NCBI RefSeq assembly: GCF_010820555.1
Contig: NZ_JAAIKD010000003.1
Coordinates: 410,014 to 474,013 of the forward strand
Length of the DNA stretch: 64,000 nt
Direction of reading: 5' to 3'
From: Psychroflexus aurantiacus
GTDB lineage: Bacteria; Bacteroidota; Bacteroidia; Flavobacteriales; Flavobacteriaceae
Below the pieces are notes generated by a model that ran no database searches, was not told where the DNA came from, and saw only the letters and a list, made by a program, of their open reading frames with translations. A program made the position numbers and the translations under genes. Below are positions 1-9,042 of the stretch, in pieces (position 1 is the stretch's first letter; the number at the start of each line of letters is the position of its first letter).

Positions 1-18
1 TATTTTTGACTATTCTCA

Positions 19-1278
19 TTAACACCATCTTACATCAATTGTTTTTGAATCCATTAAAAAAGGTGTCCATATTTGCTTATCATGCTCTATTTGTATTGAA
101 ATAGCTTTGTGGGTTTTATAATAAACATTAAAACCAAAATCTTCTGATGCAGTGAAAGTTATATTGTAAATGCCTTTTGATAAATAAATATTTTTTAGCT
201 GAAAAGTAAACGTAATCTCATCCTGGTTTTCAATTGTTTTCAAATCTTGGTTTTCCGGCAATACCTCAGCAATACCTCTTTGTTCTTTATCATAAATTGC
301 TAAAGAAATGTATGGTATTTTTGACAGGTTCTTATTTTGAATTTTGAATTTCAAGTCAATCGTATTTCCCCAAAGAATATGATAAATATTATTTGAAGGA
401 ACAACCCCATCAACCCAAGCTTTTTTTAATTCAATTGAATTATCCGAGAAAACAATCTGAGAATTTTCATTTGTTGAAAATTTATTATAATACAAGTCAA
501 TTCCACTTGATACGTTCTGCCCTTGAAATTTTACCACTCCTTTTTCTAATAGAATAATCTGATTACAAATCCGCGACACCATGGGCATAGAGTGTGATAC
601 AAAAACAATAGCCGTATTAGGCAGGATAGTATCTATCTTCTTAAAGCATTTCAAAACAAAGCCCAAATCCCCTACCGCCAGCACCTCGTCAATAATCAAC
701 ACATCCGGCTCCATCTGTGCCGCCACGGCAAAGCCCAGACGCACCTTCATCCCGCTGCTGTAGTTTTGTACCGGCATATCTATAAACTCCCGTATTTCGG
801 CAAAGTCTATGATTTCCTCTACTTTAGAATCAATCTCCTTTCGGGTAAAGCCTAAAATAGCACCGTTGTTATAGATGTTTTCCCGACCGCTCAATATGGG
901 GTTAAACCCGGCCCCCAGTTCTATAAGCGCACTGACGCGTCCTCGCATCACTACCTTGCCTTCATCCGGATTGATGAGGCCGTTGAGTATTTTAAGCAGG
1001 GTGGATTTACCTGCGCCGTTATGACCGATAAGACCTAAGCACTCGCCGCGTTTCAGTGTAAAACTGATGTCTTTGACCGCCCAGAATTCTTTGGGTCTTA
1101 ACTCGCGTTTTTCTTTGTTGCCCGAATAACCGGATACCAAATCCTGCACCCCATACCACAGACTGGTTTTTAGATCTTTACAGAATTTCTTGGACAGTCC
1201 GGTCACCTCGACCAGGGTTTCTTTGGGTTCAGTAACGTCTTTGTTTATTTGGCTGGTGGTCTCTTGCTCCATCATCAT
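19..1278 (-). CDS. wzt: Polysaccharide ABC exporter ATP-binding subunit, Wzt/TagH type
   Basis: ATPase of an ABC-2 exporter that moves undecaprenyl-linked O-antigen, teichoic-acid-like or capsular glycan across the inner membrane. The 419-residue protein shows Walker A GHNGAGKST (85-93), an ABC signature YSSGM (173-177), Walker B VLIIDE (193-198) and the H-loop SH (228-229). Residues from about 270 to the end form an extra C-terminal domain like the Wzt carbohydrate-binding domain, which in studied Wzt proteins recognises the chain terminus. The start has three successive ATG codons directly after the permease stop, so the two genes are translationally linked. The DNA for the C-terminal domain is clearly more AT-rich than that for the ATPase domain, suggesting exchange of the substrate-specificity end. 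Family assignment is firm; the exact glycan is unknown. Confidence 0.9.
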   Translation of the reverse strand: MMMEQETTSQINKDVTEPKETLVEVTGLSKKFCKDLKTSLWYGVQDLVSGYSGNKEKRELRPKEFWAVKDISFTLKRGECLGLIGHNGAGKSTLLKILNGLINPDEGKVVMRGRVSALIELGAGFNPILSGRENIYNNGAILGFTRKEIDSKVEEIIDFAEIREFIDMPVQNYSSGMKVRLGFAVAAQMEPDVLIIDEVLAVGDLGFVLKCFKKIDTILPNTAIVFVSHSMPMVSRICNQIILLEKGVVKFQGQNVSSGIDLYYNKFSTNENSQIVFSDNSIELKKAWVDGVVPSNNIYHILWGNTIDLKFKIQNKNLSKIPYISLAIYDKEQRGIAEVLPENQDLKTIENQDEITFTFQLKNIYLSKGIYNITFTASEDFGFNVYYKTHKAISIQIEHDKQIWTPFLMDSKTIDVRWC

Positions 1279-2121
1279 TTAGGCACTTAAACGTTCAACA
1301 AAAATAGGAATCGATATCCGGTAAAACACCAAAGCTAACAGAAACAAAGGTATGCTGGCACCAAATATGATTAAAAAGTAAGTGGTATATTCTAAAGGTA
1401 TCCCAAGGGCTAAATTCCGTCCTACCACCACTATGGGGGTTAAAGGGTTGTATTGCATAACAGTCCGCATCACTCCGGTCTCCGGAATGCTATAGACCAC
1501 TGGAGTTACATACATTAAAAACTGCATGCTAAAACCTATAATTTTCGAAACATCGGTATATAACATGCCTATGGGCGTGAGCAGCAAGCCTATGGTATTG
1601 CCGATCAGAATGGCCCCCAGCATGGCAAACGGAAATAAAAGCAGTCCCCAGCTGAGCCCCACCCCGTAACTGAATAAAAAGATAAAAAGCAGGATGACTT
1701 TGATGGAGGTGTTAAAAAGCAGTTTCAGTATACCCGACATGATGAGGGCTTCTTTAGGAAAGTTGATCTTGGACATGATGCCTTTGCCAGAGTTGGTGCT
1801 TTGAATCGGCGAGGTAATGGACGCCGTAATGATAGACCATAGCAGGGTTCCTGCAAACACGTAGACAGGATAAGGCACGCCGGTATCGGTAATTTTCACC
1901 GTCCCGCTGGAATTCAGAAACATCCAGACAAAGGCGGTGGCCAGGGGCGGTGCAAACGCCCAGAGTATCCCCAAATAAGATTGCCGGTACTGGGCGGTGA
2001 TATCGCGTTTAGCCAGCTGGAAGGCTAAAAACCGGGACTTGTTCAAATCTCGTAGACTTTCTTTTAAAAGTTTTGGAATATTCCGGTTGGTTTCCTTTTG
2101 ATAAATGCGCGTCTGCATCAT
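1279..2121 (-). CDS. wzm: Polysaccharide ABC exporter permease, Wzm type
   Basis: Membrane subunit of the ABC-2 family that pairs with the adjacent ATPase to export a lipid-linked polysaccharide. The 280-residue protein has a basic cytosolic N-terminus with the conserved feature RDITAQYRQSYLGILWAFAPP (residues about 39-60), followed by about six hydrophobic segments, as in Wzm/TagG/KpsM proteins. It is the first gene of a two-gene transcription unit reading leftward, with its stop codon abutting the ATPase start. No other exporter genes are visible on the right, so the rest of the glycan locus probably lies left of the window. Alternative: a teichoic-acid or capsule exporter; sequence alone does not separate these. 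Confidence 0.88.
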   Translation of the reverse strand: MMQTRIYQKETNRNIPKLLKESLRDLNKSRFLAFQLAKRDITAQYRQSYLGILWAFAPPLATAFVWMFLNSSGTVKITDTGVPYPVYVFAGTLLWSIITASITSPIQSTNSGKGIMSKINFPKEALIMSGILKLLFNTSIKVILLFIFLFSYGVGLSWGLLLFPFAMLGAILIGNTIGLLLTPIGMLYTDVSKIIGFSMQFLMYVTPVVYSIPETGVMRTVMQYNPLTPIVVVGRNLALGIPLEYTTYFLIIFGASIPLFLLALVFYRISIPIFVERLSA

Positions 2122-2585
2122 TTGTATATTGAATAATTATAAGATCGAATCATAAAGTAAGTGTTTTAAGTCTGTATTGAAATTCTCTTCTAATTTTTTC
2201 CAAACGGTATTGATCAATGATACTTTCGCTTCCTTTACTAATTGATTGAGATAAAAACATGCTGTTTAATTACTGGTCAAATTTACGTTTTTTGTTGGAT
2301 ATCCGTTACTGGAGTTCAGATTTTGGTGATGTGGTGATGTGGTGAGGTGGTGAGAAGTGGTGGGGTTTTTAGTGAGGAGTCTTGAGTGGTAAGTCACAAA
2401 TCAAAATTGAAGAAAATATTTAAAAGTTAGGATCTTAAACTCGGCCTACTTTTTATGGATGTAGCAAAACAAAAAAGTGGTGAAGTGAGGGCGAAGGAGC
2501 AAAGCACTAGTGAAACGGTTTGCTTTGCGAGGTGGAGCCGCTTTTGTAGTTTTCAAAGACATAAAAATAAGCCTAGACTTTTTTG

Positions 2586-2614
2586 TTTCTTTTTTGGGCG
2601 ATGCAAAAAAGAAA
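2586..2614. repeat. Perfect 11-bp hairpin with 7-base loop
   Basis: Arms TTTCTTTTTTG (2586-2596) and CAAAAAAGAAA (2604-2614) are exact reverse complements around GGCGATG. It sits far from any gene end, so it is more likely part of a dispersed repeat than a terminator. Confidence 0.7.
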
Positions 2615-2645
2615 AGGATGGTTAAGTTTTCTAAATAACCTCCAT

Positions 2646-2661
2646 TTCGATAGTTATCGAA
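2646..2661. repeat. Short palindrome TTCGATA-GT-TATCGAA
   Basis: Seven-base arms, exact reverse complements, with a two-base centre. It lies just upstream of the REP-like element and may belong to the same compound repeat. Confidence 0.55.
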
Positions 2662-2682
2662 GGCCTCTTAACTTGCTTCGCC

Positions 2683-2782
2683 TATTCGAATATTCGGCGT
2701 GGCTGCACCACTAATCGTATAGTCGGCAGGGCAGTGTTGCTAAGTCCCCATTACACGAATACTCGATTACACGACTACACAA
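2683..2782. repeat. Solitary diverged copy of the 108-bp REP-like element
   Basis: Contains TATTCGGCGTGGCTG, CCACTAATCGTATAGTCGGC, then GTTGCTAAGTCCC and ATTACACGAATACTCGATTACACG-type runs in the same order as the three tandem units at 18582-18905. The inner hairpin loop differs (GTGG-CTGCA-CCAC), and the left outer arm has decayed. This shows the element is dispersed and not a one-off duplication. Confidence 0.75.
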
Positions 2783-2840
2783 AACTGTTAACAAACCCTG
2801 ACTTAATCTAAAATAAAACATACGTCTCCGTGATAAAGTT

Positions 2841-2848
2841 TACCTTTG
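2841..2848 (+). promoter_or_regulatory. Bacteroidota -7 promoter box for lipB
   Basis: TACCTTTG matches the Bacteroidota consensus TAnnTTTG exactly and lies 17 bases before the lipB ATG. No clear TTTG box is seen about 19-21 bases upstream, so only the -7 element is supported. Confidence 0.5.
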
Positions 2849-2865
2849 CCTTAGAATAAAAAGTC

Positions 2866-3570
2866 ATGAATAAAGAGATAAAAGTCCTGGAATTGGGGCA
2901 ACGCGATTATAAAGAAACCTGGGATTTTCAGGAGGAATTGTTCCAGAACGTCCTTAACACCAAAATCCAAAACCGACGGGAATCCAGCGATTTGCCTACC
3001 GAAAATCACCTGATTTTCGTAGAGCATCCCCACGTGTACACCCTGGGGAAAAGCGGGAATTTATCCAATTTACTGCTGAATGAACAGCAGCTGGCCGAAA
3101 AAGGAGCGACCTTTTATAAAATCAATCGCGGGGGCGACATCACTTACCACGGCCCTGGTCAGGTGGTGGGCTATCCCATTCTGGACCTGGAGAATTTCTT
3201 TACCGATATTCATAAGTACCTCCGATTTCTGGAAGAAATGGTGATTCTCACCCTGGCAGAATACGGACTAAAAGCCGAGCGCAGTGAAGGCGAAACCGGG
3301 GTCTGGCTGGATGTGGGCACTCCCTTTGCCCGAAAAATCTGCGCCATGGGTGTTCGCGCGTCCCGCTGGGTGACCATGCACGGATTTGCCTTTAATGTGA
3401 ATGCCGATTTGGGTTACTTCGATAACATCGTGCCCTGCGGTATCCGGGACAAGGCAGTCACCTCACTGAATGTGGAACTCGGCAAAGCCGAAATTCCCGT
3501 AGAGGAAGTCAAAGCCAAACTCAAAAAACACTTTGCCGAACTTTTCGAAGCCAGGCTCACGGAGTCCTAA
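2866..3570 (+). CDS. lipB: Lipoyl(octanoyl) transferase LipB
   Basis: Transfers octanoate from octanoyl-ACP to the lipoyl domains of 2-oxoacid dehydrogenases and the glycine cleavage H protein; the first step of endogenous lipoate synthesis, in the cytosol. The 234-residue protein carries the family motif RGGDITYHGPGQVVGYP (about residues 87-103), the catalytic lysine in ARKIC (K157) and the catalytic cysteine in IVPCGI (C191). The Lys-Cys spacing of 34 equals that of E. coli LipB (K135/C169). The gene is monocistronic, and its stop overlaps the end of the convergent lipoprotein gene by four bases. Confidence 0.96.
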   Translation: MNKEIKVLELGQRDYKETWDFQEELFQNVLNTKIQNRRESSDLPTENHLIFVEHPHVYTLGKSGNLSNLLLNEQQLAEKGATFYKINRGGDITYHGPGQVVGYPILDLENFFTDIHKYLRFLEEMVILTLAEYGLKAERSEGETGVWLDVGTPFARKICAMGVRASRWVTMHGFAFNVNADLGYFDNIVPCGIRDKAVTSLNVELGKAEIPVEEVKAKLKKHFAELFEARLTES

Positions 3571-6020
3571 AGCGATTTGTTGTAAATCAAAATCGCATTG
3601 TCGTCTCCTTTCACAATAAAATTCAATGCAGTGGGGGCCCGCAAATCCAGTTCGATATGTGAGTTTCCAAAGACGGGAAATCCGGAAACCAGTTCCGCCT
3701 GCTCATCAAAGAGGTAGACTTTATCCGCCTGTTGATCGACAATGCTGAAATAGGTTCTGTTGGCCTGCTCGTAGATTTGCGGAGGCAGATACAGGCCGTA
3801 ATCCAGGGTTTTAGTCACGCCGTTGATGCTTAGTTTATTTTCTGAAAAGGTCACCACGTGTTTGGGGCTCACCGCGATAAAATGATTATCAGACAGGTCC
3901 ATGGCGGTGGTCTTCACCGCTCCGCTCTGGGAGATTTCGATACGGTTTCCCTCGGCATCGGTTCCTGTAAAACTCGCGTTATGCAGACCCCAGGCATTGC
4001 CCGACGTAGATATGCTTTGCTTGGGATTGACACGCACCCCGCCGGTTCTGTTCAGGATGTTCAGACCCTGCTCGTTTTCAACCAGGATGTAGTCTTTTCT
4101 ACCGATGCGGATGTGCTGGGGTGTACGCTGAATTTTACTTCCGGACTTGAAATCAAAGCCTTTCACCAGTTTCCCTTCTTTGTTGAACATCAGGACCTCA
4201 TCGCCCTGAACCACGACAAACCTGTATTTTCCATTTTGATCGTAATCGAAAATCGCCAAACCTTCAGAGATGAAATCTTTAAACTCCAGAGGAAAGGGCG
4301 CTACGGAATTCCCGTTCTTGTCGATGACATACAGCTTATTCTGCGTGGTAAAGGCCATCTGCAGTCTTGTATTTCTATAAATATCCAGGGTGAGTATCTC
4401 CCCCACTATTCTGCTGTCCAGCGGCTTTGTCCAGATGGTCTTCCCGTCCTGAGCAATCAGGTGTAAGGTGTTGGTCTCATCCTGAACCGCGATGTCTTTT
4501 TGCCGCGTTCTCCAGTTGGTAAACAGAGAAGGCTCGGTGGCGATGCTGTGGTCGAGTTTGATGCGCTTCACCTGAATGGCTTCCTCAGATTTGGCTTCAG
4601 ACCGGGTTTTGGATAAAATGCCATTGACAAAGGCAAAATTATCCTCCTGGGTCGCCTGCATGATGACAGAACTGTACCCCTCCGCAGAGAAATTTTTAAA
4701 GTTGGCTGCGAAATCTTCAGCAGCAGAGTTCTCGAGCTGATCGACGATGGCCTCCAGTTGCCCGCCCCAGACCATATGCGCCGAAGCACTCATCTTGTCT
4801 ACGGCATCCTGAAACGAGGAAGACTCACTCAGAACCGACCGGTTATTGATGTTGATCAATATACTTTCTAAAGCCTCCTGGTTTTTAGCAAACAGGAAAT
4901 GACTGTCATAGACCGTAAAGACAGAAAATTTGTGATTGGACAGCAGCGGTGAAAAATCGGCAAACACGTTTTCAGGCTGAAATGTGTAGATGGTCTGATT
5001 TCTGAACGTGGTTTCCTGCTGCACTTTCATAGACAGAGAATCCAAAGTTCGGGTCACATTGGAACTGAGCATGTCATACACCAAAGCGCCGTTTTCCAGC
5101 GCGATAGCTCCTACCTGTTTGCTGTCTTCAAATATAAATCTAAAGGGAGAGGTGGCGGTATGGTTTTGATCAGCTCTGTTGTTTTGAAGGCTTTCAAAGT
5201 CAGAAAACGTCAGACTTAAAAATCCGGTGGCATTGACTGGGGTTACTTCGTGCAGTCGAAATGCAGACGGAGAAGTTCCACTGAACAAGTCGAGTTTTTT
5301 GGAGGCGGCATTGCTTAAAATCGCCCCGGACCAGGTGTAGCTACCTTTGGAGATCTCCAGGTCAATGCTCAGCCATTTGCCCAGGCCTTTCAGGGATTTG
5401 GCATTCAGGTCGTCAAACTCGTTTTTATACAGATAATGCGCCTCTTCGAGATTGATAAAAGCCGAAGTTTCTCCTGTGGCTGCTTTATGGGCTTTGTAGA
5501 AGAGCTCATCGAATTTAAACTGATTGTTGTAGGCTCTGATCACGTTCTCGATGATCAGTTTGGATTCTGAAGAAATCCTTACCTGCTCGATCAGCGTGGA
5601 ATAGAAGGTTGCCTGATCCAGTTCAAATTCTGAAATCACCTGACCGGCATAATCGATTTCTTTTTGTTTGGTGAGTTGAAGTGAATCCAGCTGAAGGTAC
5701 CGGTCCTCGATAATCAGCGAGGTGGCGAGTTCACGCTCCCCTATGGGCGTCACGGCCAGAAAGGCCTCTGCATCCAGATCGAAATAACGGATGAACTTAA
5801 ACTTGTCCTGAATGTCTTTGAAAACGGGTAAGGACGCATTGTTCTGAAACAATTCGGTCGCCGTGAGCTCTTCGACCGAGCGGGAAAGGTTTTCGGATTC
5901 TAAAATCAGGACCGACTTAGACGGAATAAAGTCTATGAGTTTTCCCTGCACGCCTTTCGAATCGAACTGACATGCACTTAAGCCAAGGCAAAAACAAATC
6001 ATTATAAAAAGTGGACGCAT
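3567..6020 (-). CDS. Large two-part lipoprotein of unknown function
   Basis: An 817-residue secreted lipoprotein: signal peptide MRPLFIMICFCLGLSAC with a lipobox ending at C17. Function not recognised. The N-terminal half (about 20-480) is a soluble alpha/beta region rich in FxxxL and DSL motifs. The C-terminal 300 residues contain repeated blades of the form hydrophobic-D/N-x2-G-x3-GFP (for example NGNSVAPFPLEF, EGKLVKGFDF, QAELVSGFPVFG), which resemble WD40/PQQ-like beta-propeller blades. The gene reads toward lipB and ends within its stop codon. It follows rnhB in the same direction with a 65-base gap and may share its transcript. Probably an envelope protein conserved in flavobacteria; no enzymatic residues were identified. 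Confidence 0.75.
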   Translation of the reverse strand: MRPLFIMICFCLGLSACQFDSKGVQGKLIDFIPSKSVLILESENLSRSVEELTATELFQNNASLPVFKDIQDKFKFIRYFDLDAEAFLAVTPIGERELATSLIIEDRYLQLDSLQLTKQKEIDYAGQVISEFELDQATFYSTLIEQVRISSESKLIIENVIRAYNNQFKFDELFYKAHKAATGETSAFINLEEAHYLYKNEFDDLNAKSLKGLGKWLSIDLEISKGSYTWSGAILSNAASKKLDLFSGTSPSAFRLHEVTPVNATGFLSLTFSDFESLQNNRADQNHTATSPFRFIFEDSKQVGAIALENGALVYDMLSSNVTRTLDSLSMKVQQETTFRNQTIYTFQPENVFADFSPLLSNHKFSVFTVYDSHFLFAKNQEALESILININNRSVLSESSSFQDAVDKMSASAHMVWGGQLEAIVDQLENSAAEDFAANFKNFSAEGYSSVIMQATQEDNFAFVNGILSKTRSEAKSEEAIQVKRIKLDHSIATEPSLFTNWRTRQKDIAVQDETNTLHLIAQDGKTIWTKPLDSRIVGEILTLDIYRNTRLQMAFTTQNKLYVIDKNGNSVAPFPLEFKDFISEGLAIFDYDQNGKYRFVVVQGDEVLMFNKEGKLVKGFDFKSGSKIQRTPQHIRIGRKDYILVENEQGLNILNRTGGVRVNPKQSISTSGNAWGLHNASFTGTDAEGNRIEISQSGAVKTTAMDLSDNHFIAVSPKHVVTFSENKLSINGVTKTLDYGLYLPPQIYEQANRTYFSIVDQQADKVYLFDEQAELVSGFPVFGNSHIELDLRAPTALNFIVKGDDNAILIYNKSL

Positions 6021-6085
6021 AAACTGAGGTATTTAAAACACAAAATTAGGTTAAAATAGGAATCTAAGCCCATATACCTTTTGGT

Positions 6086-6685
6086 TTATAATTTTAATTC
6101 GATTTGCTCCGGCAATTGCTTAAAACTGAGCCTGTGATATTTGGTCAGTCCATAGGTTTGAATGGCTTTGCGGTGGGCTTTGGTGGGATAGCCCTTGTTT
6201 TGTGCCCAGCCATACATCGGGAATTCCCTGTCAATTTTTTTCATATAGGCATCTCTGGCGGTTTTGGCCAGAACAGAAGCCGCCGCGATACTGAGAAATT
6301 TAGAATCGCCTTTGATGATGCATTCGTGTCTGACTTTTTTATAAGGCTTAAACCGGTTTCCATCCACCAGAATCAGTTCCGGACAGGGCTTTAGTTTCTG
6401 AATAGACTTATGCATCGCCAGAATAGAAGCATTCAGAATATTGATCTCGTCGATAATGCCCATATCGATATGAGCAATACCAAAACTGACACAACTGTCT
6501 TTTACAATCTCTTCTAAAAATTCCCGGTTTGAGGCGGTTAAAAGTTTGGAATCGTTGAGGATTTCATTTTGAAAATCGGCGGGTAAGATCACAGCAGCGG
6601 CAGTCACAGGACCGGCCAGGCAACCCCGACCCGCTTCATCGGTTCCGCATTCCAGGTATTTGGTTTGATAATTGAGTTGAAGCAT
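6086..6685 (-). CDS. rnhB: Ribonuclease HII
   Basis: Endonuclease that removes ribonucleotides misincorporated in DNA and RNA primers. The signature [14 protein letters not shown] carries the first two acidic catalytic residues (D16, E17 from the chosen start); the later acidic residues lie in LILVDGNRF and TARDAYM. The chosen start gives MLQLNYQ, the usual N-terminus of flavobacterial homologues; an upstream in-frame ATG at 6703 would add six residues. About 200 residues is normal for the family. The 3-prime neighbour in the same direction is the large lipoprotein gene. Confidence 0.95.
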   Translation of the reverse strand: MLQLNYQTKYLECGTDEAGRGCLAGPVTAAAVILPADFQNEILNDSKLLTASNREFLEEIVKDSCVSFGIAHIDMGIIDEINILNASILAMHKSIQKLKPCPELILVDGNRFKPYKKVRHECIIKGDSKFLSIAAASVLAKTARDAYMKKIDREFPMYGWAQNKGYPTKAHRKAIQTYGLTKYHRLSFKQLPEQIELKL

Positions 6686-6770
6686 AATCAAATTCAGCAA
6701 CAAAAATATAAATTCTCAGATTCTTAATTGAATTATGGAGGACATTAAAACGTAAGTAAACTAAAAATGA

Positions 6771-6778
6771 TACTTTTG
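6771..6778 (+). promoter_or_regulatory. Bacteroidota -7 promoter box for the porin gene
   Basis: TACTTTTG matches TAnnTTTG exactly, 20 bases before the ATG at 6799. The -33 box is weak. Confidence 0.5.
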
Positions 6779-6798
6779 CTCACGTTTTAAAACTGCTA

Positions 6799-8790
6799 AT
6801 GAAGTCCGTATTTTACATTCTCTTTTTCCTCCTCTTTACCACCTGGTCTCAGGCTCAAGTATTAAAATCAATAGATGGCGGAGGTAAAGGTAAAGACGAT
6901 AAAACCAGTCAAGACGATGAGCTCTTCGATAGAAAAACAACACGGTCGGTCAAAGACGATCGTGAAAAACCCAATATTTCCAAATATAAAATCATCTCCA
7001 TAAGCAACGACACCACTTATGTGGATACCACCTTAAGCATTCGAAAAGACTATAAGTTTAATTATCTGAGAAAAGATGCGTTTGAGTTGCTGCCGTTTTC
7101 CAATGTAGGGAGACCCTATACCGAACTGGGCTATGCGTTTGATGACCTGCAGGCATTGCCTCGCTTTGGCGCCCGTGCCAAGCATTTCAATTATCTGGAG
7201 GTGGAAGACATTCACTATTACGAAGTACCGACGCCGCTAACTGAGCTTTATTTCAAAACTGTTTTTGAACAGGGTCAGACCCTGGATGCCCTCTTTGCCA
7301 CCAACCTGAAACCCAACCTGAATCTCTCCATCGCTTACAAGGGTTTACGGTCCCTGGGAAATTACCAGAGAGAACTGACCAGCACGGGAAACCTAAGGCT
7401 TGGACTGAATTACAGAACCCTAAATAACCGGTATTTTGTCAGGGCACATTTTGCGGCGCAGGATATTTTTAACGAGGAAAACGGGGGTCTGACAGATCGC
7501 TCTTACCAGCAGTTTTTAGATGAAATTCAGGAAATTCAAAACAGGGCTGCTGCAGAAGTCAGGCTGGATAATGCGGAAACCGAACTGGATGCCAAGCGGT
7601 TTTACGTCAACCAGTTTTACAACATTCGCCCCGGCAATGATTCTACACAGAACGGCCAGATCCGACTGAAGCACGTCCTGGATTTTACCGATAAGGAATA
7701 CCGATTCATACAGGGTAGTTCCACCCCTGAGTTTTTTGGAACGCCATTTGAAAACGCCGACCTGCAGGACGAAGTGGAATATCAGAATGTATCCAACACC
7801 CTGCTTTTGTCCTATAAGCAAAATCACCTGGGCAGAATAGGCTTTAAAGCCAGTCACAGCAATATCAACTACCTCTACAACTCCATTGTCGTTTTGGAAG
7901 ACAAGCGGATTCCCAACCTCATCCAAAGGGATGTAATCAGTCTGGGGGGAACCTATTCAAAAACCTACAAAGGCTTTAAACTCGAGGGGGATGCCTCCTA
8001 CAATATCACGGGAGGTTTTGGCGGCTACGCGGTTCACGGGAAAGCCAGCAAAAGCCTTTCCGATTCGCTTCAGTTTTCGGCCAGAATAGATTTGAGTTCT
8101 GCGGCTCCCAACCTGAACTGGATCCTGAACCAAAGCGATTATGAAAATTACAACTGGTACAATCCCGATTATGAAAACGTCATTACCCAGCATCTGGAAG
8201 CCGAGGCCAGGTCTGAAGTCTATGGAAGCCTAACCGCCTCCCTCACTCAAATAGACAACCATGCTTACTTTGAGTACCTGAGCGCTCCGGAAGGTTCTCT
8301 AGCGGACAGTTTAGTGAGCCCACAGCAAACCGATTTACAGATCAGATACCTCAAACTAAAAGCCGTCAAAGATTTTAAGTACGGACATTTCAATCTGGCC
8401 AATACGGTCCTGTACCAAAATGTGCTGGAGGGAGAATCTGTTTTTCCTGTCCCCGAATTTGTGACCAGAAACTCGCTGTTCTATGATAATTATCTGTTTA
8501 ACAAGGCCTTGTATCTTCAGACGGGGTTAACCTTCAGTTACTTTAGCAGTTTCAGGAGTAAGGCCTACGATCCTGTCCTTTCTGAATTTGCGCTTCAGAA
8601 TACTCAGGAACTCGAAGGCTTTTACACGCTCGACTTCTTCCTGAATGCCAAGGTCAGAGAAGCTCGAATTTTCTTTAAGCTGGAGAATTTTACGACACTA
8701 CTGGAGGGGAATACCAATTTTGCAGCACCAAGGCAGCCCTACAGGGATTTTGCCATTCGCTTTGGTATGGTATGGAATTTCTTTTTATAA
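6799..8790 (+). CDS. Putative outer-membrane porin, Bacteroidota Porin_10-like
   Basis: A 663-residue protein with a Sec signal peptide (residues 1-20, ending WSQAQ) followed by an acidic, Gly/Lys/Asp-rich linker. A long series of alternating hydrophobic and aromatic beta-strands follows and ends in a C-terminal strand with a terminal Phe (MVWNFFL), as expected for BAM-inserted barrels. The family is annotated as putative porin in many Bacteroidota; the substrate is unknown. It is transcribed alone from its own promoter box and its 3-prime end overlaps the anti-sigma-like gene by six bases on the opposite strand. Barrel identity is well supported; channel function is inferred from family. Confidence 0.85.
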   Translation: MKSVFYILFFLLFTTWSQAQVLKSIDGGGKGKDDKTSQDDELFDRKTTRSVKDDREKPNISKYKIISISNDTTYVDTTLSIRKDYKFNYLRKDAFELLPFSNVGRPYTELGYAFDDLQALPRFGARAKHFNYLEVEDIHYYEVPTPLTELYFKTVFEQGQTLDALFATNLKPNLNLSIAYKGLRSLGNYQRELTSTGNLRLGLNYRTLNNRYFVRAHFAAQDIFNEENGGLTDRSYQQFLDEIQEIQNRAAAEVRLDNAETELDAKRFYVNQFYNIRPGNDSTQNGQIRLKHVLDFTDKEYRFIQGSSTPEFFGTPFENADLQDEVEYQNVSNTLLLSYKQNHLGRIGFKASHSNINYLYNSIVVLEDKRIPNLIQRDVISLGGTYSKTYKGFKLEGDASYNITGGFGGYAVHGKASKSLSDSLQFSARIDLSSAAPNLNWILNQSDYENYNWYNPDYENVITQHLEAEARSEVYGSLTASLTQIDNHAYFEYLSAPEGSLADSLVSPQQTDLQIRYLKLKAVKDFKYGHFNLANTVLYQNVLEGESVFPVPEFVTRNSLFYDNYLFNKALYLQTGLTFSYFSSFRSKAYDPVLSEFALQNTQELEGFYTLDFFLNAKVREARIFFKLENFTTLLEGNTNFAAPRQPYRDFAIRFGMVWNFFL

Positions 8791-9033
8791 AGCCATCCTG
8801 GCTTTAAGCTCTTCTTTTTCGGATTTGGAAAGGAACTTGAGTTCATGATTCTGTAGGAGCAGCGTCAGTTCTTCGTTTTTAATATGGTAGGAATGACAGT
8901 GTTTGCAGTGCAAAATATGGATCTGAACCCTTAGTTTTTCCCAAAAGCCGGCTTCGCCATACTGCTGCTTATCGCTGAACTCAGCGACTTTCTGACAGGG
9001 TCTTGGTAAATTATTCATGTTTTTAATTTCCAT
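8785..9033 (-). CDS. Small zinc-finger anti-sigma-like protein
   Basis: An 82-residue soluble protein without a membrane segment. It has the H-x3-C-x2-C pattern (H39, C43, C46) that is the hallmark of zinc-binding anti-sigma domains, plus an upstream cysteine (C13). It lies nine bases downstream of an ECF-type sigma factor gene on the same strand, the normal arrangement for a sigma/anti-sigma pair. I infer that it binds and restrains that sigma factor in the cytoplasm, possibly in a redox- or zinc-sensitive way. No transmembrane or extracytoplasmic sensor domain is present, so any signal should be cytoplasmic. Confidence 0.7.
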   Translation of the reverse strand: MEIKNMNNLPRPCQKVAEFSDKQQYGEAGFWEKLRVQIHILHCKHCHSYHIKNEELTLLLQNHELKFLSKSEKEELKARMAL

Positions 9034-9042
9034 GTGTTATGT

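Larger units (their letters stand above)
2122..2865. other. 744-bp repeat-rich intergenic region
   Basis: No convincing gene. It holds a G/T-rich low-complexity stretch built on GTGGTGAT-like units (about 2325-2370), an 11-bp hairpin (2586-2614), a 7-bp palindrome (2646-2661), a copy of the REP-like element also found near 18.6 kb (about 2683-2782), and a promoter-like box for lipB at its right end. Such mixtures are typical of non-coding repeats scattered in flavobacterial genomes. Confidence 0.7.

Noticed and set aside
3858..4466. Long plus-strand frame of 202 codons inside the large lipoprotein gene
   Set aside because: Antisense to a well-supported gene; Cys/His/Gln-rich composition and no signal or domain features.
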